Shown: positions 7,071 through 13,986 of the stretch, piece after piece
How the letters are laid out: each line of letters starts with the position of its first letter
Numbering within the stretch: position 1 is the first letter of the stretch
Source of the DNA: Eubacteriales bacterium
GTDB taxonomy: Bacteria > Bacillota > Clostridia > Peptostreptococcales > Anaerovoracaceae
DNA: 22,448 nucleotides
Assembly (NCBI GenBank): GCA_029098205.1
Contig: JAQXNW010000025.1
Coordinates: 1 to 22,448, forward strand
Reading direction: 5' to 3'
The notes under the pieces: model-generated
Seen by the model: the letters and a program-made list of their open reading frames with translations, nothing else
The model's database searches: none
Told to the model about the DNA's origin: nothing
Translations under genes and position numbers: made by a program

Positions 7071-8312
7071 CTAATCTTCGAACCGCTCATCAATGACACG
7101 TTTCGACTTCTTTTCCGAACGCGGAAGAAGCCCTTTTTCCACGACTTTGACAATCGGCGTAAATCCGATGCGCGCCTTCACCGTCGCTGCGAGCTTCCGT
7201 CCCGCTTCCTCAAAGTCTACTGAACCGCTGACCGCCTCCACATAGAGACGGAGCGTATCTCTGCGGTCCAGATGCGAAATCCGGATCTGATACTCACTGG
7301 ACAGCTCATCGAATTCCGACATGATTTCCTCGATCTGCTTCGGGAAGAAATTGACACCCTTGATCTTCACCATATCATCCGACCGGCCCATGATCGTATC
7401 GATTCTCGGGAACTTGCTGCCGCAGCGGCACTCACCGGGGAGAATCCGGGAAAGGTCATGCGTCCGGAAACGGATGAGCGGAGCGCCTTCCTTCACCAGC
7501 GTCGTGATTACGATTTCGCCCCATTCGCCGTCCTGCACGTTCTTCCCCGTCTTCGGGTCGACAACCTCCAGATAGATATAGTCATCCCAGTAATGCATGC
7601 CTTCTTCGTATTTGCAGCTGATGCCGATCCCCGGTCCGTAAATTTCCGTAAGTCCGTAAATATCGTAGATTTCAATGCCGAGCTCGCCTTTGATGCGGTT
7701 TCGCATCTTCTCGCCCCAGCGCTCAGAACCGATAATCCCTTTCTTGAGATATACCGAATCCGCAAGACCCCGTTTCTCGATTTCTTCCGCCAGAAGGAGC
7801 GCGTAGGAAGAAGTCGCACAGAGAACCGTCGATTTCATGTCCTGCATAAACTGAAGCTGCTTATCGGTATTTCCCGGTCCCATTGGAACCGCCATCGCGC
7901 CGAGCTTCTCCACGCCGCTCTGGAATCCGATGCCGGCTGTCCAGAGGCCGTATCCCGGCGTAATCTGTACGCGGTCTTTGTTCGTGACGCCCGCCATCTC
8001 ATAGCAGCGCTTGAACATCTCGCTCCAGTCATCGACGTCCTTGGCCGTATAAGGGATAATCACCGGCTTCCCCGTAGTCCCCGAGGAAGAATGAATCCGG
8101 ACGATCTCTTCCTCCGGAACCGCCATCAGTCCCAGCGGATACGCATCCCTCAGATCCTGCTTCTGTGAGAACGGAAGCTTCTGAAAATCGTCGGCGGTCT
8201 TTACCTCCGATATTCCGGCTTCCTTTAGTTTTTTCCCATAGAAGTTATCCGAGCGGATCAGGCGCTTTACCTGCTGATTCACTAAATTCAGCTGCCTCTC
8301 ATTGATTTCCAT
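7071..8312 (-). CDS. paaK: Phenylacetate--CoA ligase family enzyme
   Basis: 413 residues, adenylate-forming enzyme of the PaaK family (usually 420-440). It converts an arylacetate, CoA and ATP to aryl-acetyl-CoA, AMP and PPi, or runs in reverse. The phosphate-binding motif SSSGTTGKP is at 75-83, the adenine/aryl site motif YGLTEIYGPG at 219-228, the RFRTHD hinge region near 281-286, and the C-terminal GRSDDMVKIKGVNFFP at 309-324. The start at 8312 is chosen because GGGAGG lies seven bases upstream; a longer frame from 8402 would run into iorB. It sits 82 bases downstream of iorB, with a CGGCCG/CGGCCG stem (8360-8365 with 8378-8383) in the gap. Pairing with IorAB is a known arrangement in aromatic amino-acid fermentation and arylacetate activation. 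Confidence 0.93.
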   Translation of the reverse strand: MEINERQLNLVNQQVKRLIRSDNFYGKKLKEAGISEVKTADDFQKLPFSQKQDLRDAYPLGLMAVPEEEIVRIHSSSGTTGKPVIIPYTAKDVDDWSEMFKRCYEMAGVTNKDRVQITPGYGLWTAGIGFQSGVEKLGAMAVPMGPGNTDKQLQFMQDMKSTVLCATSSYALLLAEEIEKRGLADSVYLKKGIIGSERWGEKMRNRIKGELGIEIYDIYGLTEIYGPGIGISCKYEEGMHYWDDYIYLEVVDPKTGKNVQDGEWGEIVITTLVKEGAPLIRFRTHDLSRILPGECRCGSKFPRIDTIMGRSDDMVKIKGVNFFPKQIEEIMSEFDELSSEYQIRISHLDRRDTLRLYVEAVSGSVDFEEAGRKLAATVKARIGFTPIVKVVEKGLLPRSEKKSKRVIDERFED

Positions 8313-8394
8313 CGCGATTCCTCCCTGTCTGTTCCCGTTATTCGCTCCTGTTCGATTCCCGGCCGATGATTCACGCCCGGCCGTTCGTTTCTCG

Positions 8395-8970
8395 CTATCC
8401 AAGCGGGTATTCCAAAGCCCGGTCGTTTACTTCCCAAAGCTTCTCCGGCATCCGTTCGCGGAGCGCGTTCCGGATATCCTCCGCCGAAACGCCAAGATGT
8501 CCGCTTCTTGCCGCCGCGCCGAGAAGGAGCACATTCAGAACCTTCGCATTTCCGATTTCCTGAAGCGCTTTCTCCGAATCAATCAGCGTGAGATTCGGCG
8601 CGCTCTTCCGAAGATACGAAAGGATATCATTCACACGGTATTCACTGCTTCCGATCATTGCGCTCACCGGCTGAATCGGCCGGGATGTAGAGATGACCAC
8701 ACCGTCCTTTTTCAGGAACGGGAGATGCCGCACAGTCTCTCCAGGTTCAAATCCAATCAGCACATCCGCTTCACCTTTTCCGATCAGCGATCCGACCGCG
8801 CCGTTTCCAAGCTTAAGATGACTGAAAACAGAGCCTCCGCGCTGCGCCATTCCGATCGTTTCCGCAGTCTTTACCGGGATTCCCCGGTTCATCGCCGCCT
8901 GCGCGATCAGCTTGGATGCGAGAATCGTTCCCTGTCCGCCGACTCAGCAGACGATAATATTCTTACTCAT
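8395..8970 (-). pseudogene. iorB: Indolepyruvate ferredoxin oxidoreductase beta subunit, interrupted by in-frame UGA at codon 9
   Basis: The frame from the ATG at 8970 reads MSKNIIVC, then UGA (8946-8944), then VGGQGTILASKLIAQAA, and continues intact to the TAG at 8395. It would make 191 residues counting the UGA codon, the normal IorB length. Homologues read CGVGGQG here, so a single base (a instead of c at 8946 on the plus strand) turns a Gly codon into a stop. The rest shows no decay: ETIGMAQRGGSVFSH and RPIQPVSAMIG are typical IorB. A start at the next ATG (8892) would give 165 residues lacking the glycine-rich motif, without a good ribosome binding site. The original start has GGAGG eight bases upstream and overlaps the end of iorA by eight bases. 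A sequence error remains possible. Confidence 0.85.
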
Positions 8971-10888
8971 TCTTCGCACCTCCTGAGATCGCATGCACCG
9001 GACAGATCTGCTCACAGAGTGTGCACCCCGTGCAGAGAGAAACGTCAATCTTCGCCTTCGGCTTCGCACCCGGCTCCAGAGCTTCCGCATCCTCCAGGAT
9101 CAGAGCCGGACATCCAAGCTCCCGGATGCACTTATGACAGGCGATGCAGAGATCCGGATTGATCTTTGACTTCGGTCCCTTCGGCTTAAACCGAACGATA
9201 CACGGGGACCGGAAAATGATCGCCTTCACGCCCGGCTCCTCGGAAACTCTCTTCACGGTTTCCACGGATTTCTCGTGATCCAGAGGATCCACGATTTCCA
9301 CCGTTTCCAGCCCGATCGCCCGGAGCACCTTCTCAATGGAAACCGGCTTCACGCTCTTTCCCATCAGCGTCGATCCCGTTCCAGGATGCGGCTGATGCCC
9401 GGTCATCGCCGTCGTGGAATTATCTAGTACGACCAGCGTCATATTTGCCTGATTGAAGAACGCATTCACCGTTCCGGTAAGCCCCGCCGCGAAAAACGTC
9501 GAATCCCCGACAAAGGCGAACGCGTACGTATCAGGCTCGATTCTGGCTGCGCCCTGCGCGATGTTAATCCCCGCGCCCATGCAGAGACATGTATCCGTCA
9601 TATCCAGAGGATGCGCGTTCCCCAGCGTATAGCATCCGATATCGCCGCAGTAGATGGTCTTCTTCCCCTTCATGGCCTCCTTCACAGCATAGAACGAAGC
9701 CCGGTGCGGGCATCCCGCACAGAGGACCGGCGGCCGGACCGGAAGAGCCGGCTTCGGATTTTCTGCGTTTTCCAAGTCTTCAGACGGATTCGAAGGAGCC
9801 TTTGTCCCAGCCTCGTATTTCTCCAAGAAGGAACGGAGATTTTCTTTCACAGAGTCCACAGTATTTTCGCCGGACGGTTTCACGTCTCCGGTCTGCTTCC
9901 CGCGAATCACAACCGGAAGATGATATTTCCCGGCGATCTGAATCAAAGCGCGCTCGATCACAGGATCCAGCTCTTCGACGCAGAGAACCTCGTCCAGTCC
10001 GCGTAGGAACTTCAGCGCAAGTTCCTCCGGGAACGGAAACGGCGTGGCGACACGGAGCAGATTCGGATGCGCCTCTTCCCCGAACAGATCCTGACAGGCG
10101 TCCATCACATACGCGTAATTGACCCCGTGCGTCGCGATCCCAAGACGTTTATGCGAAGGATTGAGCTTCGCTTCACAGGCGCTCTGATCCAGCGTGTCTT
10201 CTTTTATAAAGTTCCGGTCATAGTCCGAAAAAACAGCGGAAAGCTCCCGGTTTCTGGCCTCAATCGCCGCATGATTCCGTACGGAAAGACGGGGGAAAAT
10301 CACCCAGCGGGACGCGTCCTTCACGAACCCTTCCGGATTCGTTCTTTTGTATTCGGACGGTTCTTTTACCGAAATCGACGCGTATCCGTGATCGATCCGG
10401 GTCGTCGGGCGAAGGAAGATTGGCGTATGATATTTCTCAGAAAGCTCGAACGCCTCCTGCACCATCTCGTACGCTTCCTGCACTGTGGAAGGATCAAACA
10501 CCGGGACCTTCGAAAACATGCCGAACGTCCGGGTATCCTGCTCCGTCTGGCTGGAAATCGGACCTGGATCATCGGCCGTAACCACGACCATGCCGCCCTT
10601 CACGCCGACATATTCCAGACTCATCAAAGGATCCGACGCGACATTGAGCCCGACCTGCTTCATCGTTACAAGCGCGCGGGCTCCGGTATACGCCGCGCCG
10701 GCCGCGACCTCCATACCGGATTTTTCGTTCACCGACCATTCCACATAGACATTTCCGGGATTTCGTTTCGCGATCGTTTCCAGGATCTCCGTCGAAGGGG
10801 TTCCGGGATATCCGGCGCAGACATCCACGCCCGCAGCCAAAGCCCCCAGCGCAATTGCCTCGTTCCCCATTAAAAACTCTGTATGCAT
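8963..10888 (-). CDS. iorA: Indolepyruvate ferredoxin oxidoreductase alpha subunit
   Basis: 641 residues. With IorB it oxidatively decarboxylates indolepyruvate and other aryl-pyruvates to aryl-acetyl-CoA, CO2 and reduced ferredoxin. Visible features: N-terminal pyrimidine-binding half (GNEAIALGALAAG, AGYPGTPSTE at 25-34), CAGCPHR at 390-396, the ThDP/Mg site GDIGCYTLG (415-423) and GDS (461-463) to N490. Two ferredoxin-type clusters end the protein (C581, C584, C587, C593 and C619, C622, C625, C629). Start at 10888 is preferred over the adjacent ATG at 10891, because AGGAG is six rather than three bases away. It is the first gene of the operon with iorB and paaK. It is intact even though its partner subunit is interrupted. 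Confidence 0.96.
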   Translation of the reverse strand: MHTEFLMGNEAIALGALAAGVDVCAGYPGTPSTEILETIAKRNPGNVYVEWSVNEKSGMEVAAGAAYTGARALVTMKQVGLNVASDPLMSLEYVGVKGGMVVVTADDPGPISSQTEQDTRTFGMFSKVPVFDPSTVQEAYEMVQEAFELSEKYHTPIFLRPTTRIDHGYASISVKEPSEYKRTNPEGFVKDASRWVIFPRLSVRNHAAIEARNRELSAVFSDYDRNFIKEDTLDQSACEAKLNPSHKRLGIATHGVNYAYVMDACQDLFGEEAHPNLLRVATPFPFPEELALKFLRGLDEVLCVEELDPVIERALIQIAGKYHLPVVIRGKQTGDVKPSGENTVDSVKENLRSFLEKYEAGTKAPSNPSEDLENAENPKPALPVRPPVLCAGCPHRASFYAVKEAMKGKKTIYCGDIGCYTLGNAHPLDMTDTCLCMGAGINIAQGAARIEPDTYAFAFVGDSTFFAAGLTGTVNAFFNQANMTLVVLDNSTTAMTGHQPHPGTGSTLMGKSVKPVSIEKVLRAIGLETVEIVDPLDHEKSVETVKRVSEEPGVKAIIFRSPCIVRFKPKGPKSKINPDLCIACHKCIRELGCPALILEDAEALEPGAKPKAKIDVSLCTGCTLCEQICPVHAISGGAKNE

Positions 10889-11041
10889 CATTCACTCCTG
10901 CTTATTTTTATAGAATCCGCCGTCCGGAAACCCGGGGCGCGCCGCCTTCCCGCCAGGCAGTAACCGTTCCCACCGGACAGAGGCCGCCTTCTTCCCGCCG
11001 TCCGGGCAAGGGCATTATATTTCAGTGTATCACTTTCTAAA
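10889..11041 (-). promoter_or_regulatory. iorA promoter with dyad and GC-rich leader
   Basis: On the minus strand TTTAGA (11041-11036) and a perfect TATAAT (11019-11014) are 16 bases apart. The spacer carries the dyad agtgTATcact (11024-11034), a possible operator. Transcription would start near 11007. The roughly 118-base leader is GC-rich and carries two copies of the 11-mer ccgccgtccgg on the plus strand (10917-10927 and 10995-11005). The segment 10978-10973 (GTCCGG on the minus strand) can pair with CCGGAC in either copy, giving two mutually exclusive stems. Confidence 0.6.
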
Positions 11042-11072
11042 GAATAAAAAAACTTTCCTTTGACCGAAAATC

Positions 11073-12038
11073 CTAGAACATCCCGAGCGACTTGAACAGA
11101 AACAGCCATAGAAACATCGTAAGACTAGCCAGCGCGGACGAAAAAATGACCGTGTTTCCCGCAAGCACGCTGTCGCAGCCCATAACCTCCGCCATGGTGT
11201 AGGACGAAACCGCCGCCGGAGCGGAAAAAACGCTGAGCAACGTGACAAAGGCCACACCTCGGAATCCGAGAAGCGCGGCAGCCGTCAGCAGAATGCCCGG
11301 AACCAGAAGAAGACGTCCCGAAACGCAGAAGATCAGCTCCTTCCGGATTCCCTTCAGGGAATCCAGCCGGAACGACGCCCCCAGAAGAAGGAGCGAAATC
11401 GGCGTAGCGCAGGCACCCAGATCACTGATGATATTTCCGGCGAAATCCGGAATCTTATACGGGATGAAATTCGCGATAAGCCCGGCGACCGCTCCGATGA
11501 TCAGAGGATTTTTCAAAATTCCCAAACCGACCGTCCGGGCCATGGCATTCTGGTTTTCTTTCTTCCCGGCCGCCCCGAAATACTCCAGCGTAACGACCGC
11601 CAGCACGTTATACATTGGCACGACGATCGCGATGACAACCGCGGTCAGGCTGAGATCCCCTTTTCCGTAAATATTCATCGTGATCGGAATCCCCATGAGC
11701 ACGACATTGCTCCGGTAAACCGCCTGAATAACAACGCCCCGTGTCTTTGGCCTGTCTTTAAGACTCGTGAATCCGCTCACGATCCATGTGATCAGCCAGG
11801 CCGCCAGAACGCCAAAGACCGCATACAGAACCACCTTCGGATCAAAGGCTTTCGACAGATCCTTTCCGTAGAGGTTCTCAAACATCAGCGGCGGAAACAT
11901 CACGATGAAGACCATGCGGTTCAGCTTTTTCACCGATCCTTCGTCCAGAAGTCCTGACCGGCGCACAAGCATCCCGATGACTAAATATATAAAAATCGGA
12001 AGGACCGCTTTCAAGCAGATCAGAAAATTCGTCAGCAC
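11073..12038 (-). CDS. AEC (auxin efflux carrier) family permease
   Basis: 321 residues with about ten membrane segments in two halves, typical of the AEC family (Mem_trans), which moves organic acids or amino-acid-like compounds in bacteria. Recognisable pieces are the N-terminal LVRRSGLLDEGSVKKLNRMVF, the GILKNPLIIG segment in the middle and FVTLLSVFSAPAAVSSYTMAE near residues 255-275. It starts with GTG at 12038, overlapping the stop of the upstream homocysteine methyltransferase/MTHFR gene by seven bases, with GGAGGG nine bases upstream. Tight overlap with a methionine-synthesis gene suggests a substrate linked to methionine or its precursors, but the family does not allow a firm prediction. 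Confidence 0.9.
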   Translation of the reverse strand: MLTNFLICLKAVLPIFIYLVIGMLVRRSGLLDEGSVKKLNRMVFIVMFPPLMFENLYGKDLSKAFDPKVVLYAVFGVLAAWLITWIVSGFTSLKDRPKTRGVVIQAVYRSNVVLMGIPITMNIYGKGDLSLTAVVIAIVVPMYNVLAVVTLEYFGAAGKKENQNAMARTVGLGILKNPLIIGAVAGLIANFIPYKIPDFAGNIISDLGACATPISLLLLGASFRLDSLKGIRKELIFCVSGRLLLVPGILLTAAALLGFRGVAFVTLLSVFSAPAAVSSYTMAEVMGCDSVLAGNTVIFSSALASLTMFLWLFLFKSLGMF

Positions 12039-13888
12039 AGCTGCTCACCCTCCTGCTTTGCCGCTTCCTCTTCGGATTCCAGCATTCCCCGGATATCCCG
12101 GACGATGTTCTCCATCAGTCCGATTCTCTGAAACGGCGTCATGAGATAGAGCCCGTCCACATAGGGAAGAATATCCCGGCAGATTTTCCCGGTAAATTCC
12201 CGCGCGAGCTTTTCCCCTTCCGCCCGGTCCGCCCCATGATAGGTCTTTATCATATCCTCCGGAACGGAAATGCCGTTGATTTCCTCGTTCATGAACCGTC
12301 CGTTTTTCTCACTGATGACCGGAATCAGCCCTCCGAGAAGATAGGCACCGGACAAAGTCTTTCTGGCAAGTTTCAGATTCTCTTCCGCTTCCTTTGTCAG
12401 AACCGGCTGCGTCAGGAACCCTTCCGCGCCGTTTTCCATCTTCTGCGCCGCCCGGTCAAGCTCCGCCGAAAAATCCCGCGCGTTCACGTTCAGCGCGGCG
12501 AAGATTCCGAACGGATCCTCCGAAAAGACCTCTTCATTCAGAGAATGCACGTAGGAGATCATCCGCCGGGAGTTAAACTGGTACACCGACTTCACCTCGT
12601 CGCGCTCCGCCGTCGGAATCGGATCCCCGGTAATCACAAGGACATTCCGGATGTTCTCCGCATGCGCGCCCAGAAGAAGCGCCTTTGACGCGTTGACGTT
12701 CCGGTCTCTGCAGTTCATATGCGGAATCACATCGAGATCCAGATCCCGTTTCACCTTGCACGCAAGAAGCGTGGAGTCCATCCTCGCCTGCGCGACCGGA
12801 CAGTCCGCGATGGTAAGCGTATCCACGCCGGCGTTCCGGAGGCGCTTCGCGCCGTCCATAAATTTCGTCACATCCGCGTTCCTAGGAGAATCAAGCTCGA
12901 CCGCGATCACCTTATCCCCGGCCGAAAGCTTCCGGATCAGCCGGTTCGTCGAAGCGGCTCTTTCGGAAATCTTTCTCTCCGGGAAAACCTCCGCTTCCGG
13001 TCTTCCGGAAGGAATATCGTACGAATAGGGCAAAGCCGGAAGGGCCTTCAGAAGATCCGCCGTTTTCCGGATATATTCCGGCGTCGTTCCGCAGCAGCCT
13101 CCCAGGATCCGCACGCCAAGATCCGCGATTCCCCGCATCGCCTCCGCGAAATACGGCGCGTTTCCGTCAAAGAACGTCCGGAATCCCCGAACAACAGGAT
13201 ATCCGGCATTCGGCATCGCGGAAATCCGCGGCATCAGCTCTTTCGGAAGAGCCTCCAGGAGCTTCCGGATCTGCTTCGCGCTGGATACGCAGTTAAGACC
13301 TATGATATCCACCGCGCCGGACTGATACATACCGCGGAGCAGCGCGCGGTAATGCCTCCCCTTCGGCGAATATCCATCCGGAAGCACACCGAACGATACG
13401 ATAATAAACGCGTCCTTACATTTTTCACGGATCGCCCGGACCGCCGGGAGGATTCCTTCCTCGGTCGACTCCGTTTCAAACAGGAAATTCGTGACACCTT
13501 CGTCCAGAAAGATCTCCGCCGCACGGATATACGCTTCCGCCTTCTGCTCCTCGGTGTCTCCCGGCGCAGGGCCGAAATCCCCGAACACATAGACAGGGCG
13601 CGCTGCCTGCGCGGCCGCTTTCTTTGCAATCCTGACGCCTGCACGAAGAACCTCGTCCTGTTTTTTTTCTCCGCCCATAAGCTCGGGATACGCGCCGAAC
13701 GTATTCGTTTTAATCGCATCCGCTCCCGCTTCGATGTATTCCCGGTGAATGTCCTCCACAACTTCCGGCCGGTACAGATTCGCAAGCTCACACGCTTCTG
13801 TTTTTTCCTTTGTCTTCTGGCTGTAGTACGTTCCGAAACCGCCGTCAAAAATCAGCCGGTTCGACGCTAAATATTCTCTGATATCCAT
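12032..13888 (-). CDS. yitJ: Bifunctional homocysteine S-methyltransferase / methylenetetrahydrofolate reductase (YitJ type)
   Basis: 618 residues, two fused enzymes. The N-terminal half (about 1-290) is a homocysteine methyltransferase barrel with zinc cysteines C200 (GLNC) and C265/C266 (GGCCGT). The C-terminal half (about 310-610) is a 5,10-methylene-THF reductase, with FAD/folate-barrel motifs AVELDSPRN, NVLVITGDPIP and EGFLTQPVL. The reductase makes methyl-THF for methionine synthesis; the N-terminal domain can pass a methyl group to homocysteine. It follows metH after 98 bases that hold no clear terminator, and it overlaps the AEC permease gene. AGGAT lies near the ATG. Having both this barrel and MetH gives two homocysteine-binding proteins side by side. 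Confidence 0.94.
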   Translation of the reverse strand: MDIREYLASNRLIFDGGFGTYYSQKTKEKTEACELANLYRPEVVEDIHREYIEAGADAIKTNTFGAYPELMGGEKKQDEVLRAGVRIAKKAAAQAARPVYVFGDFGPAPGDTEEQKAEAYIRAAEIFLDEGVTNFLFETESTEEGILPAVRAIREKCKDAFIIVSFGVLPDGYSPKGRHYRALLRGMYQSGAVDIIGLNCVSSAKQIRKLLEALPKELMPRISAMPNAGYPVVRGFRTFFDGNAPYFAEAMRGIADLGVRILGGCCGTTPEYIRKTADLLKALPALPYSYDIPSGRPEAEVFPERKISERAASTNRLIRKLSAGDKVIAVELDSPRNADVTKFMDGAKRLRNAGVDTLTIADCPVAQARMDSTLLACKVKRDLDLDVIPHMNCRDRNVNASKALLLGAHAENIRNVLVITGDPIPTAERDEVKSVYQFNSRRMISYVHSLNEEVFSEDPFGIFAALNVNARDFSAELDRAAQKMENGAEGFLTQPVLTKEAEENLKLARKTLSGAYLLGGLIPVISEKNGRFMNEEINGISVPEDMIKTYHGADRAEGEKLAREFTGKICRDILPYVDGLYLMTPFQRIGLMENIVRDIRGMLESEEEAAKQEGEQLC

Positions 13889-13986
13889 TGCCTATCCTAA
13901 TTCCTGCTAGCTATGTTCTGATATATTCAAATGATCACTGCCCCGGCTTATCGCATCGGCCCGCTGCTCTGGCGCATTTCCCCGGC

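Noticed and set aside
8313..8402. N-terminal extension of the CoA ligase to 8402
   Set aside because: The extension would overlap the 3' end of iorB and has no ribosome binding site, whereas the ATG at 8312 has GGGAGG at ideal distance and begins the conserved family sequence.
8918..8946. Selenocysteine insertion at the iorB UGA
   Set aside because: The position is a glycine in homologues, not a cysteine; only a weak 6-base-pair stem follows, and no selenium genes are in the window. Kept only as a low-probability option in the iorB finding.
12719..13870. Plus-strand open frame of 383 codons
   Set aside because: Antisense to the homocysteine methyltransferase/MTHFR fusion, Arg/His-rich and without family resemblance; the same holds for the 462-codon frame at 13888-15276 opposite metH.
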